In this document: positions 26,487-36,321 of the stretch, in pieces
Layout of the letters: each line of letters begins with the position of its first letter
Position numbering within the stretch: position 1 is the stretch's first letter
Origin: Liolophura sinensis
Taxonomy: Eukaryota > Mollusca > Polyplacophora > Chitonida > Chitonidae
DNA: 64,000 nt
NCBI RefSeq assembly: GCF_032854445.1
Contig: NC_088295.1
Coordinates: forward strand, 85,170,644-85,234,643
Direction: 5' to 3'
The notes under the pieces: model-generated
What the model saw: the letters and a program-made list of their open reading frames with translations, nothing else
What the model was told of the DNA's origin: nothing
Databases searched by the model: none
Translations under genes and position numbers: made by a program

Positions 26487-29400
26487 TTCGATCAGGGTGA
26501 GAATACGGAGAAACTGGTATACATGCACTTGCATTTGACTTGAGTATTAATCATGTACATGTACTCCAGTTCTGAGTTTGACTTGGGTATAACTATGCTT
26601 GAAAGATCTTCCCTGGTGAAATTCCGCCTTTGGTTAATTTATTTTCGTTAGAGTTTTATCGCAAATCCTCGTGTAAGATCGTAACAACTTATGCATGGCT
26701 TAAGCAGAGCTAGGTTAAAGAAATGCAATGATGTCATTGGCGAATTGACAAATGTATCCACCCCGAGTCCCCTGGAAGTGTAATGTTCATTTTCTTACCG
26801 TGGTAATGGGTCTTACGATATGTTCACCCACCCATGGTTCATGATTTTCTTTGTACAAACATTGTAGAATAGTGTATGGTGGTGTCAGTAGGGTAAAGTT
26901 TATCATGTTAATGCAACCTTCAATAAATTTAATTTTTCCCGCATTTATTTTAGATCATTGACTCTTTGAAGGATAGATAACTAGCGTACAGCTGCAAAGT
27001 GTAGTAAAGGAAAGACATGGAACTTAAAAGTCGCACAAATAGGTAACAAATCATGGAACCGTCGCATATTTTATAACCTCACCACCTAGGCAGAAATCTT
27101 CACACAAAGGAGATGAACACGTCGCCTACTCAAAGCAATGGTGTCGTCTTTCCGCTGACTATCTGGCTTACATTTCGGACTTATGATCCCGGTTCTACAT
27201 TTGAAGCGGTCGGGTAGGTTTAGAGTAAACCGAGCAAGTCCCCGAATTCTCTGACAACAACAGAATCGAAGATCGCAGACCTCTGGGAAAAGAGGCTTAT
27301 ATACGTGCATAGATCGGATTGCGTTCATTTAGTACACACTTCATTGTGATTTATGAGCATAAGAGAGCGGGTGTTTAGCGGCCATGTTCCACCGAGAGCT
27401 CCTACAAAGACGCCGTACAACTACGACGTGTCATTATCTGAGACACTAGCCGAGACCTGTCGTAAGCCCCCCCCCCCCCACCCCTAGCCGTTGAAATACC
27501 ACAAAACAAATATTTGGTTTTAACTTTATCGGCCACAGAAGTGAAGGTAACGTTACCGAAAGAGTTCGACATGCGGAAAAGCGCCACGAGAATGCCTTAG
27601 TCCTGCTCTGACTGTTGCTATTTACTTTGTATCAACGATTCCGGAATAAAGTGACTTCTGAATGTACCTTACACATAGATCATGAGAACTATTTTACAGG
27701 TTTTGCATTTTGTGCTTCCTTTTGCTTATCAATTTGAAAGGGTCATCTCAATACATTTATATTATGTCTTGTTATTTCTAGTGCGGAGTTCATGCAGTTG
27801 TGTTGCCAATAACCATCAGCAACGTGTCTTTTGTATGTTAACATTGAACTGGTCTTTATAAAATATATTTTTACTTCATATATTCTCATTATCTGTATAT
27901 CATCAGAATACACTGATGCTTTACATTTAATTCGTGGAGTGAAAATTAAAGGATCTCTCGCATACGTGTAGGCGTAATTTTATCCACTGTTACTAAGACT
28001 TATTTTCAAAAACAAGCCCGAATACGTATTTATAGCTAACGCGGTAATCAAGTACAAGCATTAAGAATAGCGGTAAATACAAAATCAGACCGGTCGTTTA
28101 TGACTAATCTTCGGTAAAGGGGCCAGATTTATGTTGAAATATATAGTTGATCTAGCCTGTTTATATTAGTTTTACGTTGGGCGATCTTGGTGGGGATGTA
28201 AGTATTATATGACTGTATACTAGTAATCTATTATTGCACAAGGCAATGGCATATTTGCATTACATGTATTACAAATGCATTGCCCTAATGGTCAAATGTA
28301 CAAATGGATACGACACAAGGAGGGGCTGCGTATATACCGACACCTATAAGTTCAGCAGGCATATGGAAAAATACACCAACCCACACACTGTTAATGTAGC
28401 TGTTGACATTTAAACGCAGTGCCAAGAGCAATTTGTCATACATTCACTGCGATGAAAGGCCGTTGACATTACGTTTATTCAATTCATCACAGAGCTTAAA
28501 TGGCTGCATGTAGATAGACATCAAGTAAATATGCAAGATTTGGCATCAAACCTCACGTTCAGTTAAGACTGTGCATGGAGCCAGTGGCACTTAACCTATA
28601 CAATAGCTGGGCGAACGCACAGCAATGCTGCGTGGGTTAAATGTCAGTAGTGGAACTATTGCATGTGCAGTAGTCCTGTAATCTTTCACAAACATACATT
28701 CTTTTACCACATCCCCCGTTTGTATAAAATACGATTTGTACGTCTTTACAGTATATGAAATGAGATAAAGGTCAAAACGGTACATTTGCTGACTTATCCC
28801 AAGATTTCCTTTCCGTTTGCTTAAGGCGGATTTCAAACCTTATAGTTTTCAAGTATATTACCATTACCGCAGGCTCAACTGTGGAACATGCCATTTGCTT
28901 TTCGGTTTGCAGAAGACATATTGTCCCAAAAGCAACGGTGTAAACTTGTCTAACAGTTTCGACGACAGTACTACGTAAGACTGTTTTAGTGAGATGCTTA
29001 TATCTCACAAATACCACCGGGGTGAATTTGCCAAGTGCCCGTGACTGACGACTCATTATCATGACAATAAATAATGGTGTTTCGTGTTGGATGGCATTTT
29101 GTAGCCACAACGGCCTGAGCAAATGACTGGATGCATTAAAATTCCAACAAATTAAAATAAGCACAAACAACGAAAAGGTGTTGGTTTCGTGTTGCGTGTG
29201 TGTTTTAGCTGACGGCTAAATCTGTAAATATTGTCATTTACACGTTTTTAATTTTAGCAGTCTTGCCATGAATATCTATTGGCATTAAAAATAGAATACC
29301 AAAACAATGTTATTGGCATTGTAATTTTGTATGTAATATATTGGCTAATCTACAAGCAGATCGAGAGACAGAGACTTAAAGAGCTAAATCTATCTACAGG

Positions 29401-29640
29401 TTATAAATAAATCTGTCAACAGTGTCAAGATAAGCAAAATAAGTCTTTATACACGTTCATATGACAAACAAAAAACGACACTTTAAATCTCTCAGACCAC
29501 GCAGGTTAAACAAGAATGTAGACTCCGTTGGCTGCATGACAAAACTTATACATAAGCCAACTGTCACAGACATGTGATTTACACAGGAAGTAAACAATTA
29601 ATTCACTGATGCCCAGTGTTACGATGAAGCAATAACAAAC
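26487..29640. other. intergenic, no supported gene
   Basis: It contains a 13-C homopolymer (27467-27479) and several short open frames, including a 132-codon minus-strand frame (28772-29170) that begins with TTG and has no recognisable domain. I see no repeat family and no convincing splice structure. Confidence 0.5.
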
Positions 29641-29643
29641 CCG

Positions 29644-29886
29644 TGTGATGCCGTATCACCTTTAACTTAACCATGATGCTGGTGATACAGGTGTTAACAT
29701 ATGTCAGTGTGATGCCGTAGCATGTGTTAGCCAGGTCAAGTATGATGCCGTCGAAAGGATTAACCTTCCCGTACTTAAGTTAGCTGTCGGAGGTAATCTT
29801 AACCAAGGCCTGATGTGTGATGCCGTATATATAGCAGTATTAACCAAATTAAGCGTTAATTTGTGATGCCGTAGTAAAGGTTAACC
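29644..29886 (+). repeat. cluster of five TGTGATGCCGTA / TTAACC motif pairs
   Basis: TGTGATGCCGTA occurs at 29644-29655, 29708-29719, 29816-29827 and 29862-29873, with a variant TATGATGCCGTC at 29741-29752. Each is followed 7-12 bp later by TTAACC (29667, 29760, 29840, 29881) or TTAGCC (29727), and a solo TTAACC lies at 29799. Spacing between pairs is irregular (33-75 bp) and the sequence between them is not conserved. That is unlike an ordinary minisatellite and more like a cluster of binding sites. Confidence 0.8.
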
Positions 29887-29916
29887 AAAATGTAACTAAG
29901 ATGATAGACTATTGCA

Positions 29917-30060
29917 TGGAGAGAAAAAACCAGAGCAGCGTGATAGGTGGCAAATGGTCATATGTTACCGGTGAAATACGACCTCTTTTTTTACCTCAGT
30001 CAATTTACCTCAGTTTATCGCAACTATTTATGTAAATGCTGAAATAGTAACATGTAACTT
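29917..30060 (+). repeat. dispersed repeat, family R3, copy 1
   Basis: It shares GGCAAATGGYCAYRT and GGTGAAATMCG blocks, and a following pyrimidine-rich stretch, with 30543-30640 and, more loosely, 33390-33520. Diverged, with no ends identified. Confidence 0.5.
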
Positions 30061-30252
30061 ATCATACCTCAGCACCATGCATGAATAGGTTCCATAAAAC
30101 GAAGAATATGGATGTAAGAAAAGTAAGAAACATGTGCAAAAAAATAAATGAAAAATAAATTTTCATTCTTGAGGAATATTTTATATTTCCTAATAACCTC
30201 TCTGTTTTATGCATATTTTCCATCAACGATCTAACATACATGTATTCGGAAA

Positions 30253-30357
30253 TGACGTCACCAATGAGTATATACTGGGAAGGAAGGGACAGTTATACGC
30301 CCGAATTCGGGCTCTCCTCCAACAAAGTTGTTCTGACAACTAGCACCGTTGACGTCA
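30253..30357. promoter_or_regulatory. pair of perfect CRE palindromes
   Basis: TGACGTCA, each time followed by CC, occurs at 30253-30260 and 30350-30357. This full palindrome is the CREB/ATF consensus. It lies about 0.85 kb beyond the stop codon of the minus-strand peptide gene. Function is inferred. Confidence 0.35.
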
Positions 30358-30542
30358 CCACAGAAGGTTTGTCTGGACTGAGCGCCTTAATAAAAATGTA
30401 CTTTAAAGCAATTTTCATGCTCCATAAAGAAAGCTACGAGACGTTTTTGTTCTTTTATACTTTTCCCCATATCATATACTCCGTGTTAAGAAATAAAAAA
30501 CCAAGCGTTTCATATATTCTTTACACAAAATTAGGTCATAGA

Positions 30543-30638
30543 TGAGGGAGAGTAAAACGAGAGCAGCGAAATATTTTGTAATAGCTGGCAAATGGCCACG
30601 TAACTGGTGAAATCCGGCCTTTTAATGCCAGCAATTTA

Positions 30639-30640
<2 letters not shown>
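30543..30640 (+). repeat. dispersed repeat, family R3, copy 2
   Basis: The blocks GAGAGCAGCG, TGGCAAATGGCCACGTAACT and GGTGAAATCCGGCC match 29917-30060 in the same orientation, about 620 bp away. It runs directly into a poly-C tract. Confidence 0.5.
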
Positions 30641-30669
<29 letters not shown>

Positions 30670-30671
30670 GA
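30640..30671 (+). repeat. poly-C / (CA)n tract
   Basis: Seventeen C residues followed by about seven AC dinucleotides. Prone to length error in assemblies. Confidence 0.95.
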
Positions 30672-30861
30672 CACCGCCCGCACTATGGCTTCAGAAGAAT
30701 TAGGAATTAGGCCTAATCATGACTAGGAACTAATGAGAGCGAGCACAGTAGGCCGAATACCCAGAGCTCATGCAGCAATACATTTATGGATTTATCAAAC
30801 ACATTCATTTTAATACTAAAATGTATACACCAAGGACGACAACATTCCCACCGGGAATAAT

Positions 30862-30867
30862 TTTATT
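30862..30867 (-). terminator. candidate poly(A) signal (AATAAA) of the secreted peptide gene
   Basis: TTTATT on the plus strand reads AATAAA on the minus strand, about 340 bp after the stop codon at 31205. It is the first canonical signal I noticed downstream. Confidence 0.4.
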
Positions 30868-31204
30868 AAACAGACATACATAAAATTTAAAACAAAACAC
30901 CAAGGAAGTAACAGGAGATATTTCAAGTAAGTGAACATGTGCGCAACTTTTAGTCTCGCTCGAAATGTAAAAATGTAAAGCTATATCGTTTGTGGTTAAA
31001 GAGAGCCATTGACAGAGGAGTCTGTCAATACTGATAAAAACAGATGGTCAACTTAAGCGGAACTACCATTTGGAACTAATATGGCTGTTTTGGATACCAA
31101 CAGACTGTTAATATGACACCACGGCCTTCAAACTGTCACCGTTTAAGCCAACTGTTAAAGGGAGTCTATTCTTCCTGGAAGTTGGCATATCGGAATTACC
31201 TCCC

Positions 31205-32012
31205 CTATCGTCGACCAGGGACCCCAGGCTTACTACATTGACAGGCGTCTCCTCCCATCTGTATATAACACAGGTAATCGCATATATCGGTCGTGTAGGC
31301 TGGCTTGGTTGTCGTCCACGGTAACTTACCGAAGCCCGGGTCAGAGTCCATGTAGCTTACTAAAAGTAAATATCAAGATTGAATAGTTTGGAACACTGAA
31401 AAGTTATTTTTATCGAATAAATTGATCAGCATTCATCACCTAGTTAAACGGACCCTGGGATACACAACATACAATCGACCGTGTACAAATATTTTATTAC
31501 ACACATTGTGTACCACTGATACTGTGTTATTGTGGTGGTGTTACACAAATTACAAATTTTGTGAACTGCTGCACAGCTTTCAGTTTTAGAGAGTTTTGAC
31601 GCCTAGATCTATCACATGGATGTCGACATAAAAACATACAAGCAATGGCAATTCTAAAAGTCCCTAAAAGTGAAGAACTGTGTCAGTCTTTAGCGGGTTC
31701 AAGTTCAAACCCATGAGGTTTTTGCGCATACATAAGTGTATTTTGTGCTAGGACCATGAACTTTCTATTTTCAACGGAGTGCAGATTTATTCTCACTATT
31801 CTAATGAATACATACATGCACATTTAATATTTGCACCCTTATCGATCGTGCAATATGTATTTACCTGATGCAACCTTAGAGCAGAAACATCCGGGCACTT
31901 TTAAACCAAACGCACAGAAAGCATGACAGTTGCTTTCATCTTGGTTACTCGCTCCTGTAATGGCTGTGAAGTACAGTGTACACACGGAGAGGAATACAAG
32001 TGATTTCATCAT
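31205..32012 (-). CDS. secreted two-module cysteine peptide precursor, two coding exons
   Basis: Predicted 100-residue precursor; I do not recognise a family. Coding exon 1 is 32012-31865 (ATG ATG start, donor GTAAAT at 31864). Coding exon 2 is 31359-31205 (acceptor TACTTTTAG, stop TAG). They join in phase 1 and 148+155 bases make exactly 101 codons. Residues 1-20 form a signal peptide (MMKSLVFLSVCTLYFTAITG). Exon 1 then carries C-x3-C-x8-C-x-C-S-K (CHAFC ... CFCSK). Exon 2 carries a Thr/Pro-rich linker and a second module with identical spacing (CDYLC ... CQCSK). It ends VPGRR-stop, a dibasic-plus-Gly amidation signal. No internal dibasic site is seen. The mature product would be secreted, about 78 residues, with four likely disulfides. 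Its role could be hormone, defence or other. The matching cysteine spacing in two exons argues strongly against chance. Confidence 0.82.
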
Positions 32013-32650
32013 GACCAGTTTCCTGAATCAAAACAGATTAAACTATTTCAGAACAACCATTTAGAGCTGGAGAATAGTTCTTGCTCGTGACTTCATATTA
32101 AATCAGTAAATGTTCCCTTCGTGAAACCAGTACTATTGACAATTGGTCTTATCAGTGGTGCATTTTGTGCAGTATAATGAAAGAATAGTTTTGAATGCAT
32201 ATGTGTTCCTTTCGTTTTTTAAATATGTGCCAAAATTCTGTTCGACTTGTTTGTATGGCCAATAAATTGTTTTGCGCATTTACATTAGATCCAAAGTCTT
32301 TTTCTTTCAAGTAATTATCAGGTTTTGAAAGTAAAATGATTTTTCACATTTCAGAAATGAGTGTAACAAAAGTGCACACGTATCTCTGACCGCCTGCAAT
32401 CATTGTTATTCTCAATCAGATACTTACAAAAGCGCTATGAATAGTGTTTATTGTATTTATGTACATTTTCTTAAATATATAATTATATGCCGATAAAGTA
32501 AAATGAAGCATTCTGCTGGGATATCTGCAAAATTTAATCAGATGCAATCACTCAACAATGAGCCCTTGGTCATGTTACCAATATTTTAAATAGAATTTTA
32601 AGCAAGAGTATGAATTCAAAAATGCATGAAAGCCACTATGACAGACTTAC

Positions 32651-32797
32651 CTGCCGAAGTCGTTCTGCTTTACCGTTGTGTTTTATAATGTGGTCAATTA
32701 CGTCCGTATAACGTGGGCTAGTCTGTATGGACAGCAGATGTAAGCAGATGAACGCTACTGTCACACTTACGGCTTACAAGCATTATTACACCTACAG
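32651..32797 (-). other. likely 5' UTR exon of the secreted peptide gene
   Basis: On the minus strand CGGCAG|GTAAGT gives a strong donor at 32650. An acceptor (TTGATTCAG, about 32030) lies just before the two ATGs of the coding exon. The upstream limit is set only by a TATA box at 32830-32823, placing transcription start near 32797. The exon would be noncoding apart from a short upstream ORF. Confidence 0.45.
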
Positions 32798-32822
32798 AGA
32801 CTTGTCTCCAGGCTCATGTGAG

Positions 32823-32830
32823 TTTTTATA
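32823..32830 (-). promoter_or_regulatory. candidate TATA box of the secreted peptide gene
   Basis: TATAAAAA on the minus strand, about 180 bp upstream of the predicted first-exon donor. A second TATAAAA at 32687-32681 is too close to that donor to leave a usable exon. Confidence 0.35.
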
Positions 32831-33389
32831 TGAAGGCAGAAGCCCTTGTGGCCTTTTACCTGTCGCTATATCTGTTTAAATGAAAAAAATGTAAGGTTAA
32901 GGGTTATGAAGTGTTTGTCTTTCAGAATTCAAGTGAGAGTCTTCACGCCTGATAGGGGATAGAAATATTCGTCTGTTTACATTGTCCTGCAGTCAACAAG
33001 ATTCAGTGTTCTAAATACCAATGTTTCCAGAAAATACCACACGACTTCTTACAGGACACGTGAATTAAGAACATTAGCACTGCAGCTGAACTGGACAAAA
33101 CCTCGAGGATCGAACTACACGCCCACAATATGGCGTGTCGTGTTATGCTGCAAATGCACTACTTACAGATGTGGTTATTTGTAATCTTACGCCCCAGACA
33201 CGAAGCGTAACACACTACAAATATAATACTATAAAATCGTGCAGTATGTATCCAAATGCCATTGACACATTTAAGGATCTAAGTATTTGCACAAGGGAAT
33301 AGTAAACCTTGTGATTGACATTCGTCCATCCTGTAAATCAGAGGTATTAATGGAAACATGCCTTACAATATAACAAGACCACAGCATGC

Positions 33390-33520
33390 ATAAGGAGTAA
33401 AACTGGCTGATGGTCAACACGTAGCTGGCGAAATGCAGCTCCTTTTTAATTTACCTAAGTTATCTTTTCTTCTATAACTGTTTATTTAAATACTTAATAA
33501 GTAGCAACTGGAACGCCCCC
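33390..33520 (+). repeat. dispersed repeat, family R3, copy 3
   Basis: Weak alignment to 29917-30060: TGATGGTCAACACGTAGCTG, GCGAAATGCAGCTCC, then TTTACCTAAGTTATC and ACTGTTTATTTAAATACT. Diverged, ends unknown. Confidence 0.4.
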
Positions 33521-33550
33521 TAACACCTTGCAGAATTCAAGACGAATGTA

Positions 33551-33590
33551 ATTATTTAATTATTTGACTGGTGGTTTACGCCGGCTTAAG
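33551..33590 (-). repeat. SINE tail fragment
   Basis: ATTATTTGACTGGTGGTTTA followed by CGCCGGCTTAAG matches only the terminal ~40 bp of the reversed SINE. Confidence 0.6.
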
Positions 33591-34639
33591 CAGCATTAAG
33601 TGAATATAAATTGCATTTATGTAAATTGCATTGTATTACAAGTCACTGTCCTAGAATTAATCAAAGTTATGTGCTATCATCCTATTTAGTAAACAATCAC
33701 ATGAAAACAATACGAAGAAACGCTGCATTTATCGACGAAGTTATACCGTCACAATGACAATCGTATTTTCGGTATTGAATGACAAGCAACCTGTAGGCCA
33801 GGACCTGATCCCTCTTCAGCATTGTAGGGCATGTCATTTGGTTTAAACCGCTAAATCCTTTACTAAGGCATGTTTAAAGTTTCATAGCATGTTTACCAGT
33901 AAAATTCGTCTCGTGGTACTCTAGCTGAAACTGGACAACTTTCATGGTTTAAAAGTTGCCATGATATCACGATAAACGTTTGAGCCACTGGCCCTTGATC
34001 TTCACCTTAAAAAGAGGCCAGTAAATCATGTCACAGAGAAATCGTAGCCCTGAGTGGCCGAGTGACGAGATGTAATGTCAGTATTGAAGATAAATCTGTT
34101 TGCGCTTCTAATCTTGTACTGATTATCATGTAGGTCATCTCCAACAGCTGTGGAGGTAGTCAAGGTGAAATAGGCTAAACTTCTAACGTGTAATACTTTA
34201 ACCAAACATAAGTTTGTGGACCATTGAGGTTTCAAAAGGGCTGAATTTTACAGGTCATTTTAATAAAAGGCACATCGCTCGCTTGAACCCGTTTGAACAA
34301 AATAAGTATGCTTCGTTGATATTTAGCCTTCCATCTAGTTAAGAGGTTCCCGTTGTGACACAAATGGCTAATCAACATAATTCAGACTGACCAATGGAAA
34401 CGATCACAACATCGCTACAGTGAGCCGTAACATGTTGTTGTTGTTGTAAAGTTACTATATGGATGACCGAAGCGGAGAGGGTGAATACGGGTAGACTTAT
34501 ACAAAATTCGTTGTCAGAGATGGATTTTAGGTATGGAGACTATTTATGGTGCACTCTTTGTGACGCCAGGTTTCGCTGAAGTAGTTTTATTTCGCTGGAA
34601 ATACGGGGCTCGTTAGTCGACAACCTGTCTTTGTGTAAG

Positions 34640-34830
34640 TTATTTGAATATTAAAGAAGCCATACGTCCACTTCACCCAATGCAAATTTGTACTCGTTTA
34701 CCAAGGTGTTTCTCTCGTCCATTGGTTAACCCAGATTACGTCACCTATCACTCGTGGGAGAAAAACTGGTGTCTTCCGATAGAGCATTTGGTAGATAAGT
34801 TCGAACGGTGTGTCGTGGAGAGAGTAGTTC
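34640..34830. promoter_or_regulatory. candidate regulatory cluster (octamer, CCAAT, CRE-like)
   Basis: Within 64 bp lie ATGCAAAT (34680-34687), CCATTGG (34719-34725, reverse CCAAT) and TTACGTCA (34736-34743). The block is open for 63 codons on the plus strand but shows no domain. It could serve either flanking minus-strand gene or be fortuitous. Confidence 0.25.
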
Positions 34831-35539
34831 ATTGAGAATATTAGTGATTTGAGTGTTGGCGCAACAATAGATGTTTAACATGTGCGTGGACGGCGCAGAG
34901 GAAACTTATAGCGGAGAAGGGCTAAAGACGGCAGGGCACGAGTAGGCCCTCTTATTAAAGAACGGCCCATTTGGAATGGATTCGAACGCCTCATCATATA
35001 GTTTGTATAGCATGTAGTCACATATCACGTATCGGAAATGCTTTCTCAGCTACACTGGAAATATTCACTACCTATATAAAAACGCTATGTGATTGAGCGT
35101 GTTTGAAATAAACGTATATATAACCAAAGAGTTACTGCAAGTAAAAATAACTACAGTGAAGTAAAATATATGAAAACATTATAAAAGTTAAATTGCTATT
35201 AATGCACATGTAATGTCACATGTAAACGTATTGGCTTGTTAATCAAGACGTAATATATTCCACGGCTGAGTGCATTCTGGTGTTCACAGAAAGTTTCATT
35301 ATGTGGCGTCGAATATTAGGAGTCAAAGAGTTCATGTGCCAGGTACAAAAAAAAAAGAAACACACCGCTTGATGCGTGGTGTTCCATTGTCTGCTGTGCT
35401 AAAAAGAACATTTTTGTTAAAAATGACCGTTCTGAATTAAAATAAAGAAATAATCATGGAATTACTGAGCTGATAATTTTCAAAACCAAGACATTTTATT
35501 TTTTTATTTATACATATAGAACAAAATCATTTAAGCACT

Positions 35540-35770
35540 TTATTTGTTTGATTGGTGTTTTACGCCGACTCAGGAATATTTCACTAATACGACGGCGGCC
35601 AGCATTATGGTAGTATAGGTAACTGGGCAGTGTCCAGGGGAAACCATCGACCATCCCTAGGTTGGTGCCAGACCTTCCCACGCAAAACCGGAGTCGAGGC
35701 CAGCATGAGCTGGACTTGAAGTCACAACGATCGCATTGGTGAGAGGCTCTGCGCCGCGTTGGCATGCTAA
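35540..35770 (-). mobile_element. tRNA-derived SINE, reverse copy
   Basis: The tail TTGATTGGTGTTTTACGCC is followed by GACGGCGGCCAGCATTATGG and the reversed box B region TGGACTTGAAGTCACAACG, ending at GCGCCGCGTTGGCATGCTAA. Near full length and moderately diverged. Confidence 0.88.
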
Positions 35771-36321
35771 CGGAAGCCTCAGGTATTTCATTATGGCAAC
35801 ATGACGAACACAGTATAAGGTGGTTACGAATGTATGTGCCGCCTTCGAAATGTTTATACTGGAAATTGCTTTCATAATCTATTTGCTTATCTTGATTCGT
35901 TAAAAAACATTATCACGTGATTATAAGGTAGACATGTTTACTACTAAAACAGAAATACCAAGCGTTCCATCACTTGATGTCTTTAAATCTGATGGACCAA
36001 TTGGCCCAACGCAATAATGATCCATCTATCTATATCATTAAAACAAAACGATATCCCAGGATCAGTTGGTGCACACCGAGTTAGCTGACTGTGTTAATGT
36101 TTATGACAGATCAAACATCAGGATTGTATGTGATATAGACAGATATGTGACTATGTTAAGGAATCCATTATGTCACTCATCAATTCTGCAGATGACAAGC
36201 CATGTTTTCAGGAAGAAACATTACTGAAACCCACTTGTCTATCTGTACAGGATCTGGTCAGTTGATCACAACCATTCTTTTTCTTCTATGAATAAATGTA
36301 AGAGAACAGCTTAAATACGTT

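Larger units (their letters stand above)
32831..36321. other. intergenic between the peptide gene and the Nedx-like gene
   Basis: It holds a third R3 repeat copy (33390-33520), a SINE tail fragment (33551-33590), a SINE copy (35540-35770) and a motif cluster at 34640-34830. No coding exon can be supported. Confidence 0.55.

Noticed and set aside
28772-29170. 132-codon minus-strand ORF with a hydrophobic start
   Set aside because: Begins with TTG rather than ATG, has no domain and no splice or promoter support.
32681-32687. TATAAAA as the peptide gene TATA box
   Set aside because: It would place transcription start almost at the first-exon donor (32651), leaving no exon; the upstream TATAAAAA at 32830-32823 fits better.
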